DNA of 20,743 nucleotides from contig VAWY01000148.1 in the NCBI GenBank assembly GCA_005888335.1, positions 1 through 20,743 of the forward strand. The letters are read 5' to 3'. Each line of letters starts with the position of its first letter. The stretch's first letter is position 1. The notes under the pieces were generated by a model. The model saw nothing but the letters and a program-made list of their open reading frames with translations. It had not been told where the DNA came from and searched no databases. Source of the stretch: Actinomycetota bacterium. GTDB taxonomy: Bacteria > Actinomycetota > Thermoleophilia > Solirubrobacterales > Solirubrobacteraceae. Positions 6,848 to 14,771 of the stretch are shown here, one piece after another. A program made the position numbers and the translations under genes.

Positions 6848-7696
6848 ATGCCACCCTCGCCCCTCAGAGCTCTCGCCGCGCTGCTTGCTGCGGCGCTGAT
6901 CTGGCCGGCGGCCGCCGGCGCCGCCGCGCCGCGCCGGCCGGCTTCCCTTGCCCGCCTGGTCACCGCCCGCGCGAGCTCCGCCGCCCGCGCGCCTTCGCCC
7001 TCCGCGGGCCGGTCCGCGCCGCGCTGGCGCGCCCCGGTCGACGGCCCGGTCGTCGCTCGCTTCACGTACGCGCGCGCCCACCCCTTCGGGGCGGGGCAGC
7101 GCCGCGGGGTCGAGTTCGCCGCCGCGCCCGGCTCGCTCGTGATCGCGCCGTGCGACGGGCGCGTCGTCTTCAGCGGCCGCCTTCCACGATTCGGCGCCGC
7201 GGTGAGCATCCGCTGCCGCGATGGCCTCGTGGCCACCGTCCTCGAGCTGGCGGGCGCGTCTGTGCGGCGGGCGACGAGCGTCGACGCCGGGCGGCGCCTG
7301 GGGACCGTGGGCGCCGGCGGGCACCTGCGCCTCGGCGCGCGCCGCGGGTCCGACCGCTTCGGCTACCGCGACCCGCTGGCGCTCCTCGCGCCACCCGACC
7401 GCCCGCCGCGTCCCGCCCTGCCGCGCCGGCCGACGCTGGGGCCCGCGCCGCGCGGCACCCCACCGCGCCTGCCCGCGCCCGCGCGACCGCCCGCCGCCGC
7501 GCCGCTTCGCCCCGCGCGCGCAGCATTCGCCCCGGCGCCACCGGCCGCGCCCCGCGACGCCCCGCTCGCCGCCTGGCTCGGCGCCGGGCTGATCGCCACG
7601 GCGCTCGGGGCCGGGGGGACGGCGCGGATCGCGCGGCGCCGGCGGGCTGCGCGCCGCCTCGGCGCGGCGCTGAGCCGAGCGGCGAGCGGCGGATAG
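6848..7696 (+). CDS. Secreted LytM/M23-like protein with a degenerate metal site
   Basis: The 282-aa product has an N-terminal signal or anchor (LRALAALLAAALIWPAAAGA, 6-25). A LytM-type domain spans about 60-180, then a Pro/Ala/Arg-rich linker, and a likely membrane segment (about 240-257) followed by a basic tail (IARRRRAARR). The LytM fold is suggested by the APVDGPVVARF start, GVEFAAAPGSLVIAPCDGRVVFSG (87-110) and GTVGAGGHLRLGAR (152-165). Active M23 enzymes need HxxxD and HxH; here these read R85-RGV-E89 and H159-L-R161. The YxHL histidine position reads VLEL (131-134). Hydrolase activity is therefore unlikely; a regulatory or scaffolding role like EnvC/NlpD-type dead LytM proteins is inferred. 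C102 and C123 could form a disulfide. Confidence 0.75.
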   Translation: MPPSPLRALAALLAAALIWPAAAGAAAPRRPASLARLVTARASSAARAPSPSAGRSAPRWRAPVDGPVVARFTYARAHPFGAGQRRGVEFAAAPGSLVIAPCDGRVVFSGRLPRFGAAVSIRCRDGLVATVLELAGASVRRATSVDAGRRLGTVGAGGHLRLGARRGSDRFGYRDPLALLAPPDRPPRPALPRRPTLGPAPRGTPPRLPAPARPPAAAPLRPARAAFAPAPPAAPRDAPLAAWLGAGLIATALGAGGTARIARRRRAARRLGAALSRAASGG

Positions 7697-7699
7697 CCT
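7694..7699 (+). promoter_or_regulatory. Possible -10 element of metG
   Basis: TAGCCT overlaps the TAG stop of the LytM-like gene and ends 8 nt before the metG GTG at 7708. The spacing matches other gene heads in the window. Read-through from the LytM-like gene is equally possible. Confidence 0.3.
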
Positions 7700-7707
7700 G
7701 CGGCGCC

Positions 7708-9173
7708 GTGTCGTTCTACGTCACCACGCCGATCTACTACGTCAACGCCGCGCCGCATCTGGGCCACGCGTACACGACGATCGGCAGCGACATCCTCGCG
7801 CGCCACATGCGCCAGCGCGGCGAGGAGGTGTTCTTCCTGACGGGGACCGACGAGCACGGCGAGCCCGTCGCGCTGGCGGCCGAGCGCGAGGGCGTGTCGC
7901 CGCAGGAGCTCGCCGATCGCAACGCGGAGCGCTTCAAGGCGCTCATGCCCCTGCTCGAGGCCTCGAACGACTTCTTCATCCGCACGACCGACGAGGGCCA
8001 CCAGCGGCGCGTGCAGGAGGTCCTCACGCGCGTGAAGGACAACGGGCACGTCTACAAGGGCACGTACGAGGGCTGGTACTGCCCGCGCTGCGCGGACTTC
8101 AAGACTGAGGCCGAGACCGGCCCGGGGACCACCTGCCTGATCCACAAGATCCCCCTCACCCGCGAGCACGAGGAGAACTGGTTCTTCCGCCTGAGCGCGT
8201 TCCAGGAGCCGCTCGAGCGCCTGTACGCGGAGCGACCCGACTTCGTGCTGCCGCGCCACCGGTACAACGAGGCGCGGTCGTTCATCGCCCGGGGCCTGCA
8301 GGACGTCTCGCTCTCGCGCGCCAAGCTGCGCTGGGGCGTGCCCGTCCCGTGGGACCCCGAGCACGTCTTCTACGTCTGGTTCGACGCGCTGCTCAACTAC
8401 TACACGGCGCTGGGCTACGCGCGCGACGGCGAGGACCTGACCGGCCGGTTCTGGCCGGCGACGTTCCACGTCATCGGCAAGGACATCCTGAAGTTCCACA
8501 CGGTGTTCTGGCCGGCGATGCTCCTGGCCGCCGGGATCGAACTGCCCAGGCACGTCTTCGTCCACGGCTTCCTGCTGAGCCCGGCGCCGAGCGACGCCGA
8601 CGGCGGCGCCGGCGGCGGCGCGACCGAGCTCGAGAAGATGAGCAAGTCGCGCGGAAACGGCAGGACGGCCCGGTCTCCGAGGCGACGTTCGCCACCCGCT
8701 ACGAGACCGAGCTGGCCAACGAGCTCGGCAACCTCGCCAGCCGCACGCTGAGCATGATCGGCCGCTACCGCGAGGGCCGGATCCCCGACGGCGAGCTCGA
8801 CGAGGATCTCGCCGGCGACTTCGAGGGCCTCGACGGCAGCGTCTGCGCCCTGCTCGACCGCGCCGAGCTCACGCAGGCGCTCGAGATCGTCTGGCAGCGC
8901 GTCCGGCGGCTGAACCGCTACGTCGAGGAGCGCAAGCCCTGGGGGCAGGCCAAGGATCCCGCGCGCGCGACCGAGCTCGACCAGACGCTTGCCTCGCTCG
9001 CCGAGGGCCTGCGCGTCGTCGGGGTCCTGCTGCACCCGTACCTTCCCGCGAGCACGACGAAGCTGCTCGCCGCGCTCGGCGCGCCCGACACGTCGCTGCA
9101 CGCGGCCCGCTACGGCCATCGCGGCACGAGCGGCACCGTCGGTCCGCTGGAGCCGCTGTTCCCCAAGCGGTGA
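7708..9173 (+). pseudogene. metG: Methionyl-tRNA synthetase with an internal deletion and frameshift
   Basis: Class I synthetase charging tRNA-Met. The first frame (7708-8658, GTG start) has VTTPIYYVNAAPHLGHAYTT with the HLGH signature (17-20), LTGTDEHGEP, a zinc knuckle C125/C128...C143/H146, and KMSKSRGN (310-317). Right after N317 the frame changes: 8661-9173 continues in another frame with QDGPVSEATFATRYETELAN, ELGNLASRT and the anticodon-binding helices RRLNRYVEERKPWGQA. The segment normally between KMSKSxGN and QDxxVS (a DPFxxxxxYGxDALRYY-type block, about 27 residues) is missing; two leftover nucleotides imply a 79-nt loss. The first frame continues only to a stop at 8751. Because MetRS is essential, this is either a sequence or assembly error or a decayed second copy. 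The extra SPAPSDADGGAGGGATEL before KMSKS is also unusual. It overlaps tatD by GTGA. Confidence 0.88.
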
Positions 9174-9952
9174 TCGACAGCCACACGCACCTCGACGCCT
9201 GCGCGCCCCCCGACGAGGAGCTGGTCGCCGCCGCCGTCCACGCCGGCGTCACGCGGATGGTCACGATCGGCACCGACGGGGCGTCGTGCCGCCGGGCGCT
9301 GCAGGCGGCCGAGGCGTTCCCGCAGGTCTACGCCGCGGTCGGCCGCCACCCCAACAGCGCGCACGGCTTCAACGGCGCCGACCTCGCCGAGCTGCGCGCG
9401 CTCGCCGACCACCCGCGCTGCGTGGCCATCGGCGAGACGGGCTTCGACTTCTACCGCGACCGCGCCCCGCGCGCCGACCAGGAGCGGGCATTCGAGGCGC
9501 AGATCGCGCTCGCCGCCGAGACCGGCAAGGCGCTCGTCATCCACACGCGCGATGCCGACGACGCCACGGTCTCCATGCTCGCTGCGCGCGCGAGCGGCGT
9601 GAAGGTCGTCATGCACTGCTTCTCCATGCCGCACCGCCTCGACGAGGTGCTCGACCACGGCTGGTACGTCTCGTTCGCGGGCAACGTGACCTACCCCAAG
9701 AACGAGGACCTCGCCGACGCCGCCGCGCGCGTGCCCGCCGACCGCCTGCTCGTCGAGACCGACGCCCCGTACCTGACGCCGCAGGCGGTGCGCAAGGAGC
9801 GCAACCAGCCCGCGTTCGTCGCGCACACCGCCCGCTTCGTCGCCGAGCGGCGTGGCATCGCCCTCGACGAGCTCGAACGCGACGTCGAACGCACGGCCGC
9901 GCACGTCTTCGGATGGCCTGCGTCGACCGGACGGAAGACGTCGCCGTCATAG
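9170..9952 (+). CDS. tatD: TatD-family metal-dependent hydrolase (DNase)
   Basis: TatD proteins are cytoplasmic TIM-barrel hydrolases, with 3'-5' DNase activity shown for some members. The 260-aa product has all expected metal ligands: HTHLD (5-9), GETGFDFYR (88-96, with E89), IHTRD (124-128, H125), MHCFS (148-152, H149) and ETDAPYL (196-202, D198). The GTG start at 9170 overlaps the metG stop as GTGA, so translation is coupled to the 3' frame of metG. The position between metG and rsmA is the usual actinobacterial one; no resuscitation-promoting-factor gene sits between tatD and rsmA as it does in mycobacteria. Confidence 0.95.
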   Translation: MIDSHTHLDACAPPDEELVAAAVHAGVTRMVTIGTDGASCRRALQAAEAFPQVYAAVGRHPNSAHGFNGADLAELRALADHPRCVAIGETGFDFYRDRAPRADQERAFEAQIALAAETGKALVIHTRDADDATVSMLAARASGVKVVMHCFSMPHRLDEVLDHGWYVSFAGNVTYPKNEDLADAAARVPADRLLVETDAPYLTPQAVRKERNQPAFVAHTARFVAERRGIALDELERDVERTAAHVFGWPASTGRKTSPS

Positions 9953-9963
9953 GGCGGGGCCGG

Positions 9964-10806
9964 ATGCCCCATCGCGGTGACCACCCCGTGCAGCCCAGCC
10001 TGCGCCGCCTGCGCGAGTTCGGGGTCAGGCCCAACCGCGAGCTCGGCCAGAACTTCCTCGTCGACTCCAACATCCTCGGCGTCATCGAGCGCGCCGCCGA
10101 GCTCGGCCCGCAGGACGTGGTGCTCGAGATCGGCGGCGGCCTCGGCGTGCTCTCCGAGCACCTCGCTGCGCGCGCCGCGCATGTCCACGTCGTCGAGGTC
10201 GACCGTGCGCTCGAGCCCGCCCTGCGCGACGCGCTCGACCCGTTCGCCAACGCGACGCTGCACCTCGCCGACGCCATGCGCCTGGACCTGCGCGCACTCG
10301 ACCCGCCTCCGACCAAGGTCGTCGCCAACCTGCCCTACGGCATCGCGGCGAGCGCGATCCTCAAGAGCATCGAGGAGCTGCCCGGTGCGCATCTGTGGGT
10401 GGCGATGGTCCAGAAGGAGGTCGGCGAGCGCCTCGCGGCCCGCGCGGGCGGCTCCGCGTACGGCCTGCCCAGCGTCCTGGCGCAGATCGCGTGCGAAGTG
10501 CGTGTCCTGCGGCCGGTGGCTCGTACGGTCTTCACGCCCGTGCCGAACGTCGACTCGGTCCTGGTGGCGCTGCGCCGCCGCGGCCCGGCGGCTGCGCCCG
10601 ACGTGCGCGCGCTGGCCGCCGCGGCGTTCGCACACCGCCGCAAGGCGCTTGCGCGCTCGCTGGCGCTCGCGCCTGGCGCGCCCCCCGGCATCCGCGACCG
10701 CGCCCGCGCTGCGCTCGAGCAGCTCGGCCTGCCGGCCGACGCGCGCGCCGAGCGCCTCGGCCCCGACGACTTCCTCGCCCTCGCGCGCGCGCTCGAACCG
10801 GCATGA
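9964..10806 (+). CDS. rsmA: 16S rRNA dimethyladenosine transferase
   Basis: RsmA/KsgA dimethylates A1518 and A1519 in helix 45 of 16S rRNA, a late small-subunit assembly checkpoint. The 280-aa product shows GQNFLVD (28-34), the SAM-binding VLEIGGGLGVLSEHLA (53-68), the acidic VVEVDRAL (76-83) and catalytic motif IV NLPYGIAAS (122-130). FTPVPNVDSVLVAL closes the methyltransferase domain, followed by the helical C-terminal domain. The ATG at 9964 lies 11 nt after tatD; a GTG at 9988 is an alternative eight codons in. It overlaps ispE by ATGA (10803-10806). Confidence 0.95.
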   Translation: MPHRGDHPVQPSLRRLREFGVRPNRELGQNFLVDSNILGVIERAAELGPQDVVLEIGGGLGVLSEHLAARAAHVHVVEVDRALEPALRDALDPFANATLHLADAMRLDLRALDPPPTKVVANLPYGIAASAILKSIEELPGAHLWVAMVQKEVGERLAARAGGSAYGLPSVLAQIACEVRVLRPVARTVFTPVPNVDSVLVALRRRGPAAAPDVRALAAAAFAHRRKALARSLALAPGAPPGIRDRARAALEQLGLPADARAERLGPDDFLALARALEPA

Positions 10807-11696
10807 CCGGCGAACGTCCTGTTCGCTTGCGCGAGCGCGCGCCCGGCAAGGTCAACCTCTGCCTGTTCGTCGGGCCCGTCCGGCCGTCCGACGGCCGTCA
10901 CGAGCTCGTCTCGGTCATGCAGTCGGTGACGCTCGCGGACGACCTCGTGCTCGAGCCCGCGCCCCCCGGCGCGCCCGGCGACGAGGTCATCTGCCCGGGC
11001 GTCCGCGGCCCCAACCTCGCCGCTGAGGCGCTCGCCGCCTTCCGCGCGGCGACCCGCTGGGACGGCCCGCCCGTCCGCCTGACGATCGCCAAGCGCGTCC
11101 CGGTGGCCGCCGGCCTGGGGGGCGGGTCGGGCGACGCGGCGGCCGCGCTGCGACTGGCCGCCCGCGCCGCCGGGATCGACGACGACGCGCTGCTCGCGCG
11201 CCTCGCCGCCGGCCTCGGCGCCGACGTCCCGGCACAGGTCCGCCCGGGCCGCGCGCTGGCCACCGGCGCCGGCGAGGACGTCCGCGCGCTGCCCCCGGGA
11301 CCGCCGCTCGGCCTGCTCGTGCTGCCCGCCGCCGAGCCGCTCTCGACCGCCGCGGTCTACCGCGAGGCCGACCGCCTCGACCTTCCGCGCCCCGCCGAGG
11401 ACCTGGCCGCCCGCCGCGGCGCCGTCGAGGATGCGCTGCGGGACGGCGCCGACCTCCCGCCCGACCTCCTCGTCAACGACCTCGAGCCTGCGGCGCGCGC
11501 GCTCGCCCCCTTCATCGACGCGGCCCGCGCCGAGGCCGCGCGCGCGGGCGCCGACCACGTCATGGTCGCCGGCTCGGGCCCCACCGTCGTGGGCCTCTTT
11601 GCCGGCGCGGACGGGCCCGAGCGCGCGCGCCGCGCCGCCGCCGGGCTGGCCGGCCGCACCCCCGCCGCGGTCGGGTGCGAGGCGGTGCGCGCGTGA
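10803..11696 (+). CDS. ispE: 4-diphosphocytidyl-2-C-methyl-D-erythritol kinase
   Basis: GHMP kinase of the MEP isoprenoid pathway, phosphorylating CDP-methylerythritol. The 297-aa product has the N-terminal APGKVNLCLFV block (13-23, substrate-contacting K16), the ATP-binding VPVAAGLGGGSGDAAAAL (99-116), GADVPAQ (139-145, catalytic D141) and the C-terminal GHMP glycine loop VMVAGSGPTVVGLF. It starts by an ATGA overlap with rsmA and ends by a GTGA overlap with the DedA-PAP2 gene. It supplies precursors for undecaprenyl carriers, which may explain the downstream neighbour. Confidence 0.95.
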   Translation: MTGERPVRLRERAPGKVNLCLFVGPVRPSDGRHELVSVMQSVTLADDLVLEPAPPGAPGDEVICPGVRGPNLAAEALAAFRAATRWDGPPVRLTIAKRVPVAAGLGGGSGDAAAALRLAARAAGIDDDALLARLAAGLGADVPAQVRPGRALATGAGEDVRALPPGPPLGLLVLPAAEPLSTAAVYREADRLDLPRPAEDLAARRGAVEDALRDGADLPPDLLVNDLEPAARALAPFIDAARAEAARAGADHVMVAGSGPTVVGLFAGADGPERARRAAAGLAGRTPAAVGCEAVRA

Positions 11697-13252
11697 AGCC
11701 GCTCCCCCTCCTCGGCGCCGCGCTCCTCGGCGCCTACGTCTTCTGGCGCCGGCGGCGGCTGGGCAAGCTCGAGCTCGCCGCGCTGGCGATCATCATCGCC
11801 GGACTGACCGCGTACGGGCTCGGCCTCGTCCGCCTGCCCAACATCACGAGGATCGTCGAGCGCGTCGGCACGACGCTCGGCGCTTACACGTATCTGCTCG
11901 TCGGCGTGATGGCCTTCCTGGAGACCGGGGCGTTCGTCGGCCTGCTCGCGCCCGGGGAGACGTTCATCCTCGTCGGCGGCCTGGTGGCCGGCCAGGGCAA
12001 GATCTCGGTCGTCGTCCTCGTCGCGGTGGTCTGGACGGCGGCGGTCGCCGGCGACCTCACCTCGTTCCTGCTCGGGCGCCGCCTCGGGCGCAACTTCATG
12101 CTGCGCCACGGCGCCCGCTTCAAGATCACACCTGAGCGCGTCGAGCAGGTCGAGGGCTTCTACGCGCGCCACGGCGGCAAGGCGGTGTTCCTCGGCCGCT
12201 TCGTCGGGCTCGTCCGCGCGATCTCGCCGTTCGTGGCCGGCTCGAGCCGGATGCCGCTGCGGCGCTTCTTGCCCTACGACGTCCTCGGGGCGGGCATCTG
12301 GGGCGGCGGTCTGTGCGTGCTCGGCTGGGCGTTCTGGCGCTCGTTCGACAAGGTCGCCACGTACGCGAGCCGCGGCCTGTTCGTGATCGGCACGCTGATC
12401 GCCCTCGGCGGCGGCGGGCTCGCCGCCTACCGGTGGCTGAAGGTGCCCGAGAACCGCGCGCGGGCCAACGCCTGGCTGCACGAGCAGGCCGAACGGCCGC
12501 TGCTGCGCCCGCTGGCCAAGGTGCTGCGCCCGGTCGTGTGGCGCGGGGTCCTCCCGGCCTGGCGGTGGCTGTCGGGTCCGCTGCGCTTCGCCGGCGAGCG
12601 ATTGACGCCGGGCGAGCTCGGGCTCGAGCTGACCACGCTGGTCGCCGTGGCCGCGGTCGGCGCCTACAGCTTCGTCGCGCTCGACCAGGTGACCGGGCAC
12701 GGACCGAGCGCCGCGGACCGCGATGCGTTCAACGTCGTCGACCAGCTCCACCAGGCGCCGGTCGTCGATGCCGCCAAGGCGGTGACCGCGCTCGGCACGA
12801 TGCCCGCGCTGGTCCCGGCGACCATCGTCGTCGCGCTGCTGCTCATCCGCCGCCGGCACCCGATCGAGGCGTTCGTCCTCGTCGCCGGCCTCGTGATGAC
12901 CACGCTCGCCGTCCACGTCGCGAAGGCGGCGATCGACCGCCCGCGCCCGCCCGCGCCGCTCGTCCACACGTCTCTGTCGAGCTTCCCGTCGGGCCACGCG
13001 GCCAACGCCGTTGCCTGGATCGCCCTCGCCGTCGCTGTGGCACGCGTGCTGCCGTGGCTGGCTGGGCGGGCGGCGATCCTCGTCGGCGCCCTGGCGCTCG
13101 CCGTGGCCATCGGACTGACCCGAGTCGAGCTGCGCGCGCACTACCTTACGGACGTGCTTGCCGGCTGGGGGCTGGGCGCGGCGGTGTTCGCGCTGTGCGG
13201 CGTCGCCGGCCTTTTCGTCGCGTACGTACGGCAAACTGAGCAACCGACATGA
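11693..13252 (+). CDS. Membrane fusion of a DedA-family domain and a PAP2 phosphatase
   Basis: The 519-aa product joins two membrane modules. Residues about 60-245 are a DedA/VTT domain: YTYLLVGVMAFLETGAFVGL, LLAPGETFILVGGLVAG (84-100), AGDLTSFLLGRRLG, FLGRFVGLVRAISPFVAGSSRM (167-187), and further membrane helices. A soluble basic linker (about 247-305) leads to a PAP2 domain with all three phosphatase motifs: KAAIDRPRP (K411, R418, P419), PSGH (432-435) and TRVELRAHYLTD (476-487, catalytic-type H483, with Thr replacing the usual Ser). DedA proteins include undecaprenyl-phosphate translocases and PAP2 proteins include undecaprenyl-pyrophosphatases, so one chain may dephosphorylate and return the C55 carrier; this is inference. 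The GTG start overlaps ispE as GTGA and the stop overlaps the next gene as ATGA. Confidence 0.9.
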   Translation: MKPLPLLGAALLGAYVFWRRRRLGKLELAALAIIIAGLTAYGLGLVRLPNITRIVERVGTTLGAYTYLLVGVMAFLETGAFVGLLAPGETFILVGGLVAGQGKISVVVLVAVVWTAAVAGDLTSFLLGRRLGRNFMLRHGARFKITPERVEQVEGFYARHGGKAVFLGRFVGLVRAISPFVAGSSRMPLRRFLPYDVLGAGIWGGGLCVLGWAFWRSFDKVATYASRGLFVIGTLIALGGGGLAAYRWLKVPENRARANAWLHEQAERPLLRPLAKVLRPVVWRGVLPAWRWLSGPLRFAGERLTPGELGLELTTLVAVAAVGAYSFVALDQVTGHGPSAADRDAFNVVDQLHQAPVVDAAKAVTALGTMPALVPATIVVALLLIRRRHPIEAFVLVAGLVMTTLAVHVAKAAIDRPRPPAPLVHTSLSSFPSGHAANAVAWIALAVAVARVLPWLAGRAAILVGALALAVAIGLTRVELRAHYLTDVLAGWGLGAAVFALCGVAGLFVAYVRQTEQPT

Positions 13253-13473
13253 CCAACGAGCAGCTGACGTACATGGTCGTCGCGGTGTGCGGGGTCCTCG
13301 TCCTCGCCGCCTATGTGGCGCTGGTCCTGGTGCCCGCCTGGACGTCCTACTCGCGCGTCTCCGAGCGCATCGGCGCCGCCTTCCTCTCGCTCTACGTCCT
13401 GCTCTCGTTCGTCGGGCTGGGAGTCGTCGCCGGGCTGGGCGTGGCCTGGTTCTGGGACCGCATCCAGGGCTGA
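13249..13473 (+). CDS. Small two-helix membrane protein of unknown function
   Basis: The 74-aa product has two hydrophobic segments: MVVAVCGVLVLAAYVALVLV (about 9-28) and FLSLYVLLSFVGLGVVAGLG (about 45-64). They are separated by a short polar loop with SYSRVSERIG, and the protein ends AWFWDRIQG. I recognise no named family. The ATG overlaps the DedA-PAP2 stop as ATGA, so the two are translationally coupled and it may be a partner or stabiliser of that fusion. This role is a guess from position only. High hydrophobicity and tight packing argue that it is a real gene. Confidence 0.75.
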   Translation: MTNEQLTYMVVAVCGVLVLAAYVALVLVPAWTSYSRVSERIGAAFLSLYVLLSFVGLGVVAGLGVAWFWDRIQG

Positions 13474-13497
13474 CCTTCGCCCGCGCGCGGCTACGCT
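13470..13497 (+). promoter_or_regulatory. Promoter of the PucR-type regulator (CTGACC, 16 bp, TACGCT)
   Basis: CTGACC (13470-13475) resembles a -35 and overlaps the stop codon of the preceding gene. TACGCT (13492-13497) follows after 16 bp and ends 7 nt before the ATG at 13505. That spacing would put transcription initiation at or next to the A of the start codon, giving a leaderless mRNA. No Shine-Dalgarno is seen. It is the best-formed promoter in the window. Confidence 0.55.
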
Positions 13498-13504
13498 TCT
13501 TCAC

Positions 13505-14749
13505 ATGTCCACGCCGGCCGAACAGCGGTCGGCCGGGCTCGAGCTCGACATCCTCGACCCCATCGCCGAGGCGATCGAATCGGGCGCCGGCCTCTTCGAG
13601 GTCGTCCGCGCGGCCGCGCGCGCGCTCGATGCGAGCCTTGCGCTGCTCGACCGCAGCGGCACGCCGCTGGCGCTGACCCCGCCGCCCGGCTCGGCCGACG
13701 AGCGGGCGCTGCTCAACGACGGCCAGGGCGTCACCAGCGTCGAGCTGCGCGTGGCCGACGCGGTCGTCGGCGAGCTGCGCTTGCGTCCGCGCTCGGAGGC
13801 CGGGCCGGCGCTGCTCAAGCTCGTCGCGACGCTCGTCGCCACCGAGGTCGAGCGCGTCCGGGGGCCGGAGCGCGCCTCGGAGGAGGCCACTGCGGCCTTC
13901 CTGCGCAGCGTCCTCAAGAAGGGCGGCGACCGCGACGCGCTCGTCGCGCGTGGCAAGGAGCTGGCCATCGACGTCGAGGGAGGCGGCAGCGTCGTGGTCG
14001 CCCGCGCGCACCCGATCGCCCCGGCCGAGGAGGGCTGGCGCCGGCGCCTGCTCGCGGTCGCCGAGAGCGCCGTGCGCGCGGTCGCCCCAGGCGCCGTCGG
14101 CGTGCTCGCCGACCGAGCCGACGCCGCCGGCGCCGAGGCGGTGATCCTGCTGCCCGGCGGCGACGACGACCTCGCGCGCCGCGCGGCCGACAGCGTCCTG
14201 CGCGGGCTGCAGTCCGGCCTCGGCGGCTTCAGCTTCGCTCTCGGGCGCTCGCGGGTGGCCGCCGACCCGCTCGAGCTGCCGCGCGCGGCCGACGAGGCGC
14301 TGCTCGCCGCCAACGTCGCCGAGACGACGCCCGACCGGCCGGCGCTCGCCTTCGACGAGACCGGCGCGTACCGGCTGCTGCTCAGCGCGATGAGCGAGGA
14401 CCCCGCCGAGTTGCAGCGCTTCTACTCGGAGACCGTCGAGCCGCTCGTCGCCTACGACGAGCAGTACGAGACCAGCCAGCTGGTCAGGACCCTCGAGACG
14501 TTTCTCGACGCCGACGGAAACGTGGCGGGCACCGCGCAGCGCCTCTTCACGCACCGGCACACGATCCGCTACCGGCTCGAGCGCGTGCGCGAGCTCTCGG
14601 GCCTCGACGTGGGGTCCAGCGACGGCCGTGAAAAGCTCTCGCTTGGATTGAAGGCGATGCGGGTACTAGGCATCGCTGCACCAGGTGGACCCGCAACGGA
14701 AGCGGGCGCCGGCGGGGGACGTGTCCCCCGCGCTTCACAAACCCGATAA
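13505..14749 (+). CDS. PucR/CdaR-type helix-turn-helix regulator
   Basis: The 414-aa product has an N-terminal GAF-like sensory region (about 20-118), a central domain (about 160-285) resembling the GGDEF-like middle domain of PucR/CdaR proteins, and a C-terminal PucR-type HTH. The HTH region includes LVRTLETFLDADGNVAGTAQ (327-346) and LFTHRHTIRYRLERV (347-361), the family hallmark, then LSLGLKAMRVLG (378-389). Such regulators control catabolic or stress genes in response to small molecules; the ligand is unknown. It is probably transcribed alone from its own promoter. The last 25 residues (APGGPATEAGAGGGRVPRAS) are low complexity and contain an inverted repeat at DNA level (14712-14731). Confidence 0.87.
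   Translation: MSTPAEQRSAGLELDILDPIAEAIESGAGLFEVVRAAARALDASLALLDRSGTPLALTPPPGSADERALLNDGQGVTSVELRVADAVVGELRLRPRSEAGPALLKLVATLVATEVERVRGPERASEEATAAFLRSVLKKGGDRDALVARGKELAIDVEGGGSVVVARAHPIAPAEEGWRRRLLAVAESAVRAVAPGAVGVLADRADAAGAEAVILLPGGDDDLARRAADSVLRGLQSGLGGFSFALGRSRVAADPLELPRAADEALLAANVAETTPDRPALAFDETGAYRLLLSAMSEDPAELQRFYSETVEPLVAYDEQYETSQLVRTLETFLDADGNVAGTAQRLFTHRHTIRYRLERVRELSGLDVGSSDGREKLSLGLKAMRVLGIAAPGGPATEAGAGGGRVPRASQTR
14712..14731 (+). repeat. GC-rich inverted repeat in the 3' end of the PucR gene
   Basis: GCGGGGGAC (14712-14720) and GTCCCCCGC (14723-14731) are perfect inverted copies separated by GT. In RNA the practical hairpin would have a 7-8-bp stem and a loop of 4-6 nt. With the hairpin at 14772-14790 it may help end the pucR-like transcript. 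It may also simply be codon composition. Confidence 0.4.
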
Positions 14750-14771
14750 CGGTCCATCGACAGGCCGCATC

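Noticed and set aside
6590..7324. Minus-strand frame containing PLPYKVAPKEAPTPRNDQAG as a real gene
   Set aside because: Most of it is antisense to the LytM-like gene, and I know no matching protein. It is kept only as part of the observation about the AT-richer patch.
8659..8751. The short first-frame extension of metG as a genuine C-terminus of a truncated MetRS
   Set aside because: It encodes an Arg/Ser/Pro-rich shadow peptide, while the next frame carries the conserved MetRS anticodon-binding domain.
9913..9963. Upstream ATG (9913) as the rsmA start
   Set aside because: It would overlap tatD by 40 nt and add 17 residues without family similarity; the ATG at 9964 gives a normal N-terminus.
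11357..14560. A 1067-codon open frame on the minus strand opposite ispE, DedA-PAP2 and the PucR-type gene
   Set aside because: It lies antisense to three well-recognised genes, has Arg/Glu/Ala/Asp-rich composition typical of GC-rich shadow frames, and shows no domain.
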